Notes: generated by a model from the letters alone, not told the origin. 64,000 bases of DNA from Bacillota bacterium (GCA_023397655.1 JAEWTW010000010.1:1-64000), one strand, 5' to 3'. Positions 1 through 8,065 are shown, numbered from the stretch's first letter. Translations and numbers: made by a program.

Positions 1-113
1 GGTGGCGATAGCTAAGGGGATCCACCTGTTCTCATCTCGAACACAGAAGTTAAGCCCTTATACGCCGATAGTACTTGGCTCGCAAGGCCCGGGAGGGTAG
101 GAAGCTGCCGGAT
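1..113 (+). rRNA. rrf: 5S ribosomal RNA, 5' end cut by the window edge
   Basis: The sequence has the usual 5S layout: a GGTGGCGATAG start, CGAACACAGAAGTTAAG in the loop B/C region, GCCGATAGTACTTGG, and GGGAGGGTAGGAAGCTGCC near the 3' end. The terminal GCTGCC pairs with the opening GGTGGC as helix I. Only a few 5' bases appear to be missing because the window begins inside the gene. A terminator follows. The last 31 or so bases and the terminator are repeated downstream at 897-995. The upstream rRNA genes lie outside the window. Confidence 0.93.
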
Positions 114-182
114 TCAATTTTCCAATATATACACATTGTCGGGGAGCCCGTGCGCAAAGTAGCGTCGCGGGCTTCTTGATTT
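83..182 (+). repeat. Direct repeat copy 1: 5S rRNA 3' end plus terminator
   Basis: This copy runs from CAAGGCCCGGGAGGG through the 5S 3' end and terminator to CTTCTTGATTT. It matches 897-995 apart from one missing C and one G-to-A change in the second copy. Together the two copies bracket the AT-rich gene at 221-880. Here the repeat is continuous with an otherwise complete 5S gene. Confidence 0.92.
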
Positions 183-185
183 TTT
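145..185 (+). terminator. rRNA operon terminator
   Basis: AGCCCG at 145-150 pairs with CGGGCT at 168-173 and is followed by a T-rich run. It lies directly after the 5S gene, as expected for the end of an rRNA operon. Confidence 0.75.
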
Positions 186-191
186 ATTGAT

Positions 192-197
192 TATAAT
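192..197 (+). promoter_or_regulatory. Possible -10 element for the 5S-flanked gene
   Basis: A perfect TATAAT lies 23 bases before the ATG of the AT-rich gene. No good -35 hexamer is present at normal spacing; TTCTTG and TTGATT upstream are too close. A start near 204 would leave a short leader without a clear Shine-Dalgarno. The surroundings are AT-rich, so chance is possible. Confidence 0.35.
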
Positions 198-220
198 CGA
201 AAACTAAATATAATGATCAT

Positions 221-880
221 ATGGGCAATAATGTTATTGAAAAGTCAGAACTAGAATTGACGAGAAGTTTACATGAGGCAAAAAAGTATATTGATAATAT
301 GCTATTGATGGTGAAATCTATTAGTGATGAAATAAATCGATATAGGTTATCAGAAGGTTTCTATAAAAAGTTTAAAGAAGAATATATACCGATCTTTAAC
401 TACCTAGTATTAAAATATGGTTATGATGTCAATTTAAAATTTACATACGTAGGAGTAGGGAATCAAGGTTATGACGCAGAAGTTTTAATAAATGGAAATC
501 CACTAAGAATAGAAATTACTTACTTAACCCTTGGAAAAGAATCAAAAAAAAGAAGTAAAGAATTGATTAATGAAGGGTATTCTATTCGAATCGGGGACCC
601 TAGAATACAGTTAAGTGATTACTATGATCTTATAAATGAAACCGCAACAAAGAAGTCTTTAAAACATTATGGTGATACCTTATTGATTTTATACTTACCT
701 TGTGAAAATGTGTATGTGGGGGATTATATATTACCTAAAGAATCTTTTGAAAAAATGGTTAGTGATTTGAAGGGGAAACAATATAATACTAAGAGAGTAG
801 ATTTATTTATACCTGAAAAATCAGTAATTAATAATCTTGGTGAAAGAAAAATACCGCCTGAGATTCATAGAATAAAATGA
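221..880 (+). CDS. Uncharacterised AT-rich cargo protein, possible PD-(D/E)xK-like fold
   Basis: This 219-residue protein is not recognised by family. The gene is strikingly AT-rich compared with its neighbours and uses A/T-ending codons, which suggests transfer. The N-terminal third (about 1-60) is helical and charged. A hydrophobic core follows: YDAEVLINGNPLRIEITYL at 84-102 places D85, E87 and then E98-I-T100 on what looks like a beta hairpin, followed by a Lys/Arg-rich helix (105-118) and further strands (LLILYL, about 154-159; VDLFIP, 193-198). That order resembles a PD-(D/E)xK nuclease core with Thr in place of the usual Lys. This is inference only; no catalytic role is shown. ATG 221 has no clear ribosome binding site. 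The gene is alone between two copies of the 5S 3' end, with no integrase or partner. Confidence 0.72.
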   Translation: MGNNVIEKSELELTRSLHEAKKYIDNMLLMVKSISDEINRYRLSEGFYKKFKEEYIPIFNYLVLKYGYDVNLKFTYVGVGNQGYDAEVLINGNPLRIEITYLTLGKESKKRSKELINEGYSIRIGDPRIQLSDYYDLINETATKKSLKHYGDTLLILYLPCENVYVGDYILPKESFEKMVSDLKGKQYNTKRVDLFIPEKSVINNLGERKIPPEIHRIK

Positions 881-896
881 ATGATTTTTTGACTCC

Positions 897-995
897 CAAG
901 GCCGGGAGGATAGGAAGCTGCCGGATTCAATTTTCCAATATATACACATTGTCGGGGAGCCCGTGCGCAAAGTAGCGTCGCGGGCTTCTTGATTT
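897..995 (+). repeat. Direct repeat copy 2: orphan 5S rRNA 3' end plus terminator
   Basis: This stretch repeats 83-182 almost base for base, beginning CAAGGCCGGGAGGATAGG. It lacks one C of the GGCCCGGG run and has A for G in GGGAGGGTAGG. It has no 5S 5' part, so it cannot encode a working 5S RNA. It is the right boundary of the AT-rich segment; sequence beyond 995 returns to normal composition. A minus-strand reading frame across it is a shadow. Confidence 0.92.
959..990 (+). terminator. Duplicated rRNA-type terminator after the inserted gene
   Basis: The AGCCCG...CGGGCT stem and T-rich tail of the first copy are repeated, so transcription through the inserted gene should also stop here. Confidence 0.65.
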
Positions 996-1036
996 CTATG
1001 GGTTTCATGAAACGGCAATAGGATGGACTTTATCCT

Positions 1037-1294
1037 TTAATTCTGACTGTATTTAGCATCAACGAGTTTAATCATCAGCGAAGTAATGGCCTGCCTCTCA
1101 GTTTCGTCAGACAGATCCCAGAAGTCTTTCAGCAGCTTGTTTTCCGGAGCATCCGGTTCAACCCACGTGGCCAGATAATCACCGATCAGTTTGGCACCTT
1201 TTTGAATAAGGTCTTCCGACAGCTTAAGATTGCGGCCTAACTCAAGCCGTTTGTGCAGCACCTCTGTCCATTGATCGAAGCTTTTAATATCCAT
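1037..1294 (-). CDS. DUF3243 family protein (YmfJ-like)
   Basis: The 85-residue product begins MDIKSFDQWTEVLHKRLELG and contains an LIGDYLATWVEPDAPENKLL stretch followed by LWDLSDETERQAI-type spacing and a hydrophobic helix. This matches the small DUF3243 family, of which Bacillus YmfJ is a member; its function is unknown. Start choice: the reading frame is open further upstream, but the ATG at 1294 has a good GAGGTG site 7 bases before it and gives the normal family length. It is transcribed away from the sigma factor gene and shares a 219-base AT-rich divergent spacer with it. Confidence 0.85.
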   Translation of the reverse strand: MDIKSFDQWTEVLHKRLELGRNLKLSEDLIQKGAKLIGDYLATWVEPDAPENKLLKDFWDLSDETERQAITSLMIKLVDAKYSQN

Positions 1295-1513
1295 TCTGTT
1301 CACCTCAATTATTATTTTAATTAATTTCAGATATTTTATTCTGAAGACAAATGAGCAGTGATAAACCGTGTTCAAACATATCATGAATCATGTCGGTAAT
1401 GTATATGACTGTATCCATAGAACAAAAATGTGATAAAATGGATGATGGGCGTCGAGGATTGGGCATCCTGAGTTGTATTCTATATGAAAGCTTTCAATAA
1501 CAGGAGATAATGG

Positions 1514-1975
1514 GTGACTGACAGGCAGATTGCAGCAACATTCGAGGAGCACGCCGATACTGTATACCGCGTGTGCTTTACATACTTCAAAGGAAACGTG
1601 ATGGACGCGGAGGACGCCGTGCAGACGGTGTTTTTGAATCTGATCAGAAGCGGAAAGACTTTTGAGAGCGCCGGGCATCAAAAGGCATGGTTGATCGTCA
1701 CCGCTGCCAACGTATGCAAAAACATGCTGAAAAGCAAACGCCGGACAACTGCGGAGGTCCATCAGCCGCAGAGCGAGACGGCTGTCGATGAGACGTTTGG
1801 AATGGTGCTGGAACTGCCGGAGATGTATAAGCTGACGATATATCTGTTCTACTACGAGGGATACTCAGCGAAGGAGATCGGCGGTATGCTGGGAAAGCGG
1901 CAGTCGACGGTGTGGAAGTATCTCAAAACGGGGCGGGACTTGCTGAGGGAGCGGATCACGGAGGAAATGCGATGA
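1514..1975 (+). CDS. ECF-type RNA polymerase sigma factor
   Basis: This 153-residue protein has a region 2 (EEHADTVYRVCFTYFKGN, then DAEDAVQTVFLNLIR, about 10-45) and a region 4 helix-turn-helix (LPEMYKLTIYLFYYEGYSAKEIGGMLGKRQSTVWKYL, about 100-138). It should direct RNA polymerase to a small regulon. It starts at GTG 1514 behind an AGGAGA site; the ATG at 1510 runs into a stop after three codons. Its stop overlaps the ATG of the membrane protein that follows (ATGA), so the two are co-translated and the neighbour is probably its anti-sigma factor. Confidence 0.9.
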   Translation: MTDRQIAATFEEHADTVYRVCFTYFKGNVMDAEDAVQTVFLNLIRSGKTFESAGHQKAWLIVTAANVCKNMLKSKRRTTAEVHQPQSETAVDETFGMVLELPEMYKLTIYLFYYEGYSAKEIGGMLGKRQSTVWKYLKTGRDLLRERITEEMR

Positions 1976-3918
1976 AGCAAATGATCAAATCATATTATGA
2001 CGCGGTGCGGATCACGCCGGAAAGAAAGCGGGAGCTGTTAGCGGGGATCGTGACCGCTAAGGCAAAGAACGATGTGCGGGGGGCACGTAGGCCGGGGCGG
2101 CTGTTAATTGCGGTGACTGTGATGGTGATCGTTGCGCTGGCTATCGGGCTGCCGTTGGCGCTGTTGCATAACGGTGGTGAGAGCGTGGAGAGCAGGGTGG
2201 CGATGTCACCCAGTGCCCCGCCGGAGGCAACACAAGCTGTAGCTTTGGCAGAGGATACCAGGAACTATGCCACCGCCATCGTGATGAGCCTGAACCCGGA
2301 CGTTGAGATACGGCTGGATGCGGATGGCGTTGTGACCGAGGTGGTGGGCTTGAATGAAGACGGTGTGGCGTTGATTGACGGCATTGACTTTGCCGGAATG
2401 TCGCTGGAAAACGCGACGATCATGGTGGTCAACCAGCTGATTCTACAAGAATATATCACAGCCGCCGAGATACAGGAGGAGATCAACATATCTCTGGCGA
2501 GCGATACTGTGACGCTGGATACGCTGTCTGTGATGACCGGCATCATTAAAGCTGCGGCAGCAGAGCAGAACATCGCGGTGGATGTGATAGAGGACACGGA
2601 AGCGAACACGCTGCAGATCGTGCTGGAAGGAGAGGGCGGCCCGGACGTTTGGCCGGAGCTGCCGCCGACAGACGACGGTGATCAAACCCCGCCGGAGGAA
2701 GGCACTGCGCCGGATGAGCCGCCCGCGACACCAACGCCTGCTGCGGAGGCTGAAATCGGGCTGGAAGTGGAGTTTCTGATGGCAAAAGGCGGCCACACCG
2801 CGTTTGTCGATAACATGTTGGTATATACACAGGACGGCGGAACAGCCGCTATCATGCTGGATGCTGCAAGCATGCGGTTGAACCGGGTGGCACTGCTGGG
2901 GCTCGTTGAGCTGCTGGACAAGGGTTACATCAATGATGAGGATGGCAAGGCAGCCCGGCTGTTCTTCACGGGCGACTGCAACGACGAGGATATGAAGGGT
3001 GTGGCGGCGCTGACGTCGATGCTGCTGGCGGAATACGATGAACAGCTCACGGCGGTGGTGGATCTGGAAGCGAGGGAGATTCGGCTGCTTCCAGACGAAA
3101 CGGTGACCCATGAGGCGCAGCCGTCCAAGTATGCGATGCGCGATGTGCTCAACCACATGGTCAACAAGGACGAAGAGGATCTGTCGCCGCGGCAGATCGC
3201 GATTCTCAAAGCGGCGATTACTTTCAGGGAATATCAGCGGCTGCTGGAGAAAAGGTATTTCGTGGTGGTGCCTGACCTTGTGGGCATGCCCGAGGAGCAG
3301 GCGGTTGAGCTGCTGCAGCAGATGGGGTTCCCTCCGTCGGTGGTGAGAGAGAAGGTGCCGGGCTACGACCCAAAGAAGGAGAACGGGGGGCTTGCGCGCT
3401 CGGATGAGGTTGAGTGGCAAGCTCCGGCTGAGGGAGAGGCCTATGTTGAACCGCCGATGGTATGGGATTTTCCGGTCGTCGATTTTGGCTGCGTGTTCTA
3501 TCAGGACAGTCTGGCGGGCTTCACATATCAGCACGGACTGCCGATGCAGATCAACGTGATTGTACACATGGACGACGAGCGGCCGGAGGTGGCAGACTAC
3601 CGTGAGGACAGCGGCATCGTGATCCGCGAGATGGATACGCCGTTTGATGTGTCGGGCTACCCGGATAAGTTTTTGCTGAGCGAGGCGGAGGGCTTCGACG
3701 CGATGATCGGTGATATGAACGACAGGCCGACCGCGGAAAACGCAGCGGATTATACGGTGACAATCAACAGGGATACGGGATGGCCCAACACGGCGATCAT
3801 CACGATTGAGCACCGGGACGGGTATCCGCGTTCGCAGTTCTTTGTGCAGGACGGGCGCATCGTTGAGCATGAATTCTTATGGCGTCGGAACGCATCCGTG
3901 GGGGAGGACAGAGGATAA
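1972..3918 (+). CDS. Membrane anti-sigma-like protein with RsgI-like and PASTA domains
   Basis: The 648-residue protein overlaps the ECF sigma gene by four bases and has a GGAGGA site. Residues 1-40 are cytoplasmic and basic, 43-65 form one membrane helix, and the rest should be outside. Residues about 98-207 (YATAIVMSLNPDVEIRL, VVGLNEDG) resemble the middle extracellular domain of RsgI anti-sigma-I proteins. A Pro/Thr/Asp/Glu-rich linker follows at about 217-250. Residues about 430-480 (VPDLVGMPEEQAVELLQQMG) form a PASTA-type domain, which in other proteins binds cell-wall fragments. A likely role is to hold the sigma factor and release it on a wall signal; that is inference. The combination with an ECF rather than a SigI-type sigma is unusual. 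The N-terminus shows no obvious zinc anti-sigma motif. Confidence 0.75.
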   Translation: MKQMIKSYYDAVRITPERKRELLAGIVTAKAKNDVRGARRPGRLLIAVTVMVIVALAIGLPLALLHNGGESVESRVAMSPSAPPEATQAVALAEDTRNYATAIVMSLNPDVEIRLDADGVVTEVVGLNEDGVALIDGIDFAGMSLENATIMVVNQLILQEYITAAEIQEEINISLASDTVTLDTLSVMTGIIKAAAAEQNIAVDVIEDTEANTLQIVLEGEGGPDVWPELPPTDDGDQTPPEEGTAPDEPPATPTPAAEAEIGLEVEFLMAKGGHTAFVDNMLVYTQDGGTAAIMLDAASMRLNRVALLGLVELLDKGYINDEDGKAARLFFTGDCNDEDMKGVAALTSMLLAEYDEQLTAVVDLEAREIRLLPDETVTHEAQPSKYAMRDVLNHMVNKDEEDLSPRQIAILKAAITFREYQRLLEKRYFVVVPDLVGMPEEQAVELLQQMGFPPSVVREKVPGYDPKKENGGLARSDEVEWQAPAEGEAYVEPPMVWDFPVVDFGCVFYQDSLAGFTYQHGLPMQINVIVHMDDERPEVADYREDSGIVIREMDTPFDVSGYPDKFLLSEAEGFDAMIGDMNDRPTAENAADYTVTINRDTGWPNTAIITIEHRDGYPRSQFFVQDGRIVEHEFLWRRNASVGEDRG

Positions 3919-3962
3919 AAAAAACAATATATTCCGGACTGCATAACCTGCTTTTTGATCAG

Positions 3963-3999
3963 GCCCCGGCGGACTGCGTATGTCCGCACGGGGCTTTAC
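3963..3999 (+). terminator. Intrinsic terminator of the sigma/anti-sigma operon
   Basis: GCCCCGGCGGAC at 3963-3974 pairs with GTCCGC-A-CGGGGC at 3982-3994 and is followed by TTTACAATT. The long GC stem sits 45 bases after the stop. Confidence 0.8.
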
Positions 4000-4122
4000 A
4001 ATTGCAAAAGAGAAATGCAAAAAGCAGATAGTTTGTACTGATAACCAAATTGAAATGTGTACCGGTTTAATATATACTTATCACGGCAGATAAGTACGTT
4101 TGGAAGGATCTTAAAGCAACGG

Positions 4123-5484
4123 ATGATAACATCTATAACGAAAAAAGCCAAAGGATATCTGAGTCATCGAATTTCGATGGTTGTCGCTTCGCTTCTGGGG
4201 GCGTGGATTATCAGCTTTCCCTATGAAGGACAGGTGCTGTACACGCTCGCAAAAAGCTATGGTGTGGAAAGTGTCGGCATTCTGGATATCTCATTAGTGA
4301 TGCTGGTTGTCGGGCTTGTGGCAGGCGGCATATTCATAAGATCCATACAAACAGCGAAAATGGTGCTGACCATTTCGATACCACTATGCATGCTTCTGAC
4401 GGGGACTTTTTTGTTTCAAACATACGAGGTCTGGGCGGTGATGCTGGGAGCTTGTGCGGCGATGGGGGGAATGTGCATAACGGCGTGCGGGCATTTTCTG
4501 CAAAGGGAAGTTGAACCCGAAAGCAGGTTTCGCACAGCAGCAGAGATGCTCATCTGCATTTTTATTTTCAGGATGGTGATCAGCAATGTATCGCAGTATA
4601 TTTCGATACAGGTCGGGATCGTATTTATAATAGTGATTCTTGGAGCAGCAGGGTATCTTGTTATCCGTAAGCTTAACGCTGTGGATAAAAAGAGCTATCC
4701 CAGAGTAGTTGATAAAAAAATGGCGTTGAGGGCGCTTTTGGTATTATTCATATTTATTGCGATTGTCGCGATTGACTACGGCATTATGACTCAGATAATC
4801 AACCCCAAGTATAACTCATACGAATGGCTTAGCAGCTGGTATTGGCTTGTTCCGTATGTTGCAGCCGCTTTTTTTATGAGTCGGGTCAAAAAAGAGGACA
4901 CTCGGACCAGTCTGTTGTATGTGGCTGTGGGTTTGATCGGATTTGGCTTTGTGTTGTTCTTTATAATGGATTACTCCATCAGCAGCTATTTGATTGTCAA
5001 TACGGTGATGATGAGCGCCTGGGCCATATTTGATGTGTTTTGGTGGAGCAAGCTGGCAGAGATGTTTGAAATGGCGAAGAACCCGGCCGTACCGTTCAGC
5101 GTGGGGTTCAGCGCGCTCATGTTCGGCGTATTGTCCGGCAAACTCATCGCTGAAAACAGCGTGGCTATTCCGTACTTCAGCTTGTATATGATACCGATGG
5201 CGGTGATATGCAGCACGCTGGTCATTTTGCCGGTGCTGCACAGATACCTGTCGTCCATGATCAGGAAAAATGCCGAGCTGCAATTGGATATGCCGAACAA
5301 CACCGAATTGCTGACGGACCGTGAAAGGCAGATTGTGGCGCTGGTGCTCAAAGGGCGTACGTATAAATTGATAGCCGCTGAGCTTCACCTGAGTGAAAAT
5401 ACGGTCAAAACACATATCAAGAATGTTTATTCAAAACTGGGCGTGAAGAGCAAGGCGGAGCTGTACAATTACATAATGAATTAA
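4123..5484 (+). CDS. Membrane-embedded LuxR-family regulator (MFS-like, C-terminal HTH)
   Basis: The product has about 453 residues. Most of it (about 15-375) consists of 10-12 hydrophobic helices resembling a transporter fold. The last 60 residues (LLTDRERQIVALVLKGRTYKLIAAE, then LSENTVKTHIKNVYSKLGVKSK) are a typical LuxR/FixJ DNA-binding domain. Such proteins are thought to sense a signal in the membrane and regulate nearby genes; no target is evident here. The frame is open back to a GTG at 4057. The ATG at 4123 was preferred because the protein then begins just before the first basic segment and helix, but its GGAAGG site is about 15 bases away, so the start is uncertain. Confidence 0.82.
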   Translation: MITSITKKAKGYLSHRISMVVASLLGAWIISFPYEGQVLYTLAKSYGVESVGILDISLVMLVVGLVAGGIFIRSIQTAKMVLTISIPLCMLLTGTFLFQTYEVWAVMLGACAAMGGMCITACGHFLQREVEPESRFRTAAEMLICIFIFRMVISNVSQYISIQVGIVFIIVILGAAGYLVIRKLNAVDKKSYPRVVDKKMALRALLVLFIFIAIVAIDYGIMTQIINPKYNSYEWLSSWYWLVPYVAAAFFMSRVKKEDTRTSLLYVAVGLIGFGFVLFFIMDYSISSYLIVNTVMMSAWAIFDVFWWSKLAEMFEMAKNPAVPFSVGFSALMFGVLSGKLIAENSVAIPYFSLYMIPMAVICSTLVILPVLHRYLSSMIRKNAELQLDMPNNTELLTDRERQIVALVLKGRTYKLIAAELHLSENTVKTHIKNVYSKLGVKSKAELYNYIMN

Positions 5485-5498
5485 AAAACGATAGAAAA

Positions 5499-5525
5499 TC
5501 ACCCGTTTTGGGTGAGGTATTTTTG
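5499..5525 (+). terminator. Short hairpin after the LuxR gene
   Basis: TCACCC (5499-5504) and GGGTGA (5510-5515) form a six-base stem with a GTTTT loop, followed within four bases by TATTTTT. It is a weak but well placed terminator. Confidence 0.5.
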
Positions 5526-5581
5526 GGAGATATGTATTAGAATGATACAAATTCGAAGATATACAGTCATACATCTCCCTT

Positions 5582-5609
5582 GGCGCTGCAAACGCGCCTT
5601 ATTTTTTTT
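5582..5609 (+). terminator. Second terminator-like hairpin in the 5485-5807 gap
   Basis: GGCGC (5582-5586) pairs with GCGCC (5594-5598) and is followed by TTATTTTTTTT. The 322-base gap between the LuxR and radical SAM genes otherwise holds only a 76-codon frame with no family resemblance, which was not called. Confidence 0.55.
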
Positions 5610-5807
5610 GGCTTCACATGAATTGTCCAAAAAGTTATCGCGCATTAAAAAGCAGAGAGTGAACCAACACATCATGAGTTTTGCCCGCGGAGTGAGAGGG
5701 CAGAGTCATTTATACTCGTTTGCCGTGATTTCCATGATATAATGGCATGTGCTGAATTTTAATGCAGTACTGGGAATGCGGCCACGAAAATGAAATGAGA
5801 TGCGTAT

Positions 5808-6707
5808 ATGGACATGCTTTCAATCAGCCACTGCCACTTGTGCCCGCGGATGTGCGGTACGGACAGGCGGACAGAGATCGGATATTGCGGGTGTGGCAGC
5901 AGCGTTAAAGTAGCGCGGGCGGCGCTGCACCTGTGGGAGGAGCCGTGCATCAGCGGCAGCCGGGGCAGCGGAACGGTGTTTTTCAGCGGCTGCCCGCTCG
6001 GATGTGTGTACTGTCAAAACCACGAGATCAGTCGGGGCGGCAAGGGGAAGGAGATATCCACGGAGCGGCTGGCGGAGATATTTATTGAGCTTCAGGCTCA
6101 AGGGGCGAATAACATCAATCTGGTGACGGCGACGCCGTATGTGCCTTATGTGATACAGGCACTGCGGGCGGCAAGGCCGGCGCTGCATATCCCGGTGGTG
6201 TACAACTGCGGCGGGTATGAGCGGGTGGAAACGATACGTGCGCTGGCGGGGTATGCGGATGTATATCTGCCCGATATCAAGTATAAAAGTGCGACGCTGG
6301 CGGAACGGTATTCGAACGCGCCGGATTATTTTGATGCGGCTTCGGCGGCGGTTGCTGAAATGATCGCGCAGACGGGCGGCCCTGAGTTTGACGACGAAGG
6401 ACTGATGCGGCGGGGCGTGATTATACGGCATCTCGTGTTGCCGGGTGCGAAGAACGATTCCATTGAGATACTGCGGTGGATGAACGACCATATGCCCAAG
6501 GGAAAGTATAAGCTCAGCCTGATGAGCCAGTATACGCCGCCGCCGGATTTGGCGGAATACCCAGAAATCAACCGGGGGGTGACTTCGCTGGAATATGATG
6601 CGGTGGTGCGCGAGGCGGTGCGGCTGGGACTGACGGACGGATACATGCAGCAACGCAGCAGCGCGAGTGCGGCGTTTATACCGCCGTTCGACGGGACGGG
6701 CGTATAA
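5808..6707 (+). CDS. Radical SAM protein of the PflA-like COG1313 group
   Basis: This 299-residue enzyme carries the radical SAM cluster motif in FFSGCPLGCVYCQNHEIS (C-x3-C-x2-C, about 60-67). A Cys-rich N-terminus (CHLCPRMCGTDRRTEIGYCGCG, split here as CHLCPRMCG and YCGCG) precedes it. This pattern fits the uncharacterised PflX/COG1313 group related to pyruvate formate-lyase activase. It should bind a 4Fe-4S cluster and cleave S-adenosylmethionine; its target is unknown and no glycyl-radical enzyme is nearby. The start at ATG 5808 has a poor ribosome site, and a second ATG follows two codons later. The next gene begins 45 bases on, so the two may be cotranscribed. Confidence 0.85.
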   Translation: MDMLSISHCHLCPRMCGTDRRTEIGYCGCGSSVKVARAALHLWEEPCISGSRGSGTVFFSGCPLGCVYCQNHEISRGGKGKEISTERLAEIFIELQAQGANNINLVTATPYVPYVIQALRAARPALHIPVVYNCGGYERVETIRALAGYADVYLPDIKYKSATLAERYSNAPDYFDAASAAVAEMIAQTGGPEFDDEGLMRRGVIIRHLVLPGAKNDSIEILRWMNDHMPKGKYKLSLMSQYTPPPDLAEYPEINRGVTSLEYDAVVREAVRLGLTDGYMQQRSSASAAFIPPFDGTGV

Positions 6708-6752
6708 GCGGGATTTGATATCGTGGCGGAGGCGCGTGCGCAAGGGGGATAT

Positions 6753-7973
6753 ATGAAACGAACATGGCTTTTGCTCATCGTGGTGATGGCGCTGCTGACG
6801 GCGGCGGCTCCGCCTGCTTACGGCTGTACCATATTCAGCGCCGCGGACGGCGACTCCGTGCTGTTCGGCAACAACGAAGATTGGTTTGAGAAGGACACCT
6901 ATATATGGTTTGTGCCGCAGACGACGGTCAGCTTTGGCCGTGTTTGTGTGGGTTTTGAGAATGCGCATCCGCAGGGCGGCATGAATGAGAAAGGGATGGC
7001 GATCGATTGGGTGGCCTGGAAGGACGCGTTGCCGGAAAATCTTGCACCGGCTTCACCGGAGAAAAAGACGGCGGCAGGTGACATCAACGATTTATTACTG
7101 GCCACATGCGCCTCGGTGGACGACGTGATCGCGTTCTATCAGGAGTACAATGATCCGAATCTGGGATATGCGACGCTGCTGGCGGCGGACAGCCGGGGCA
7201 AGGTGGTGACGATTACCTGGGACAACGCGACAAAAAAGCCCATGGCGGACGTGACTGCGGGAGCGTACAGATGCGCGGGTTACGGTTCGGTGAGCGTGAA
7301 CGCGATGTTTGACCGGGGGCAGCCGGTGACGGAGGAAGGCTTCCGCAGCCTGCTGGAAGCGGCGGAGCAGGACGGGCTGACGCTGTATTCCAACGTTTTT
7401 AATCTGAAAACGGGGGATATCACGCTGTATCACGCGCAGAATTTTGACGAGGCTGTACACTTTAACCTGCACGATGAGCTGCAACAGGGTGCGCATCTTC
7501 TGCACATCCCCACATTATTTGAGGCGGAGATGCAGGCAGGCGAAGATGTGTTCAGTCCCGAAACGCTGCTGCCTTTGTATCTGCGTATCGTCATCTGGGC
7601 GCTGGCGGCGCTGCTGGCGCTGTATGCTGCATTTTGCGCGGTGTCACTGATCAGATGCGTGAACCCGTTTGTGCACAAGTCAGCGCTGCGGTATATAGGC
7701 ATTGCGGCGGCGGCGGCAGCGCTTGTATTGCTGGTGATGCTCTATTTCCGTTGGTACTTTGCTGTGAACTACGGGTTTGGGCTGCTGGGTTTCGTACCGG
7801 CTGTACTGTCCTTGGCTTTCTTGGCATTGGCGGCGGGGCATATGGTGCTGTCGGTACTGGCTGTAGTGAGAAAGAGCCTGAGCAGGGTTGCAGCCGTTGT
7901 TCACATCGCAGCGGCGGCGTTGATGATTTTGGTTGCGGCGGAGTTTGTGATATCCGGCTTTGTTCGGATTTGA
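6753..7973 (+). CDS. Exported Ntn-type amidohydrolase with C-terminal membrane domain
   Basis: The 406-residue product has a signal peptide (MKRTWLLLIVVMALLTAAAP) ending at AYG-C25. Cleavage would expose C25 of CTIFSAADGDSVLFGNNEDW, the typical N-terminal nucleophile and early FGNNEDW motif of the linear-amide C-N hydrolase (penicillin acylase / choloylglycine hydrolase-like) superfamily. The catalytic domain covers about 25-260. Four hydrophobic helices (about 275-400) follow, which is not usual for bile-salt hydrolases and suggests a membrane-bound enzyme facing outward. The substrate is unknown. ATG 6753 was chosen over the upstream GTG 6723 because of the AAGGGGG site and the signal peptide. 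Confidence 0.8.
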   Translation: MKRTWLLLIVVMALLTAAAPPAYGCTIFSAADGDSVLFGNNEDWFEKDTYIWFVPQTTVSFGRVCVGFENAHPQGGMNEKGMAIDWVAWKDALPENLAPASPEKKTAAGDINDLLLATCASVDDVIAFYQEYNDPNLGYATLLAADSRGKVVTITWDNATKKPMADVTAGAYRCAGYGSVSVNAMFDRGQPVTEEGFRSLLEAAEQDGLTLYSNVFNLKTGDITLYHAQNFDEAVHFNLHDELQQGAHLLHIPTLFEAEMQAGEDVFSPETLLPLYLRIVIWALAALLALYAAFCAVSLIRCVNPFVHKSALRYIGIAAAAAALVLLVMLYFRWYFAVNYGFGLLGFVPAVLSLAFLALAAGHMVLSVLAVVRKSLSRVAAVVHIAAAALMILVAAEFVISGFVRI

Positions 7974-8065
7974 AAATATACACATGAAAATAAACAGCTT
8001 TCATTTTGCAGCGCATTCATAAACAGAGCGTGTACAGGGCAACATAAAAAACGGAGGTGAGCAAA

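Noticed and set aside
821..1018. 65-codon minus-strand frame across repeat copy 2
   Set aside because: It lies over duplicated rRNA and terminator sequence and resembles no protein.
2443..3870. 475-codon minus-strand frame opposite the anti-sigma-like gene
   Set aside because: It is His/Arg-rich with no family pattern and lies fully opposite a well-supported membrane protein; such frames are common in GC-rich DNA.
5512..5742. 76-codon plus-strand frame after the LuxR gene
   Set aside because: It runs through two terminator-like hairpins, has no ribosome site and no family pattern.
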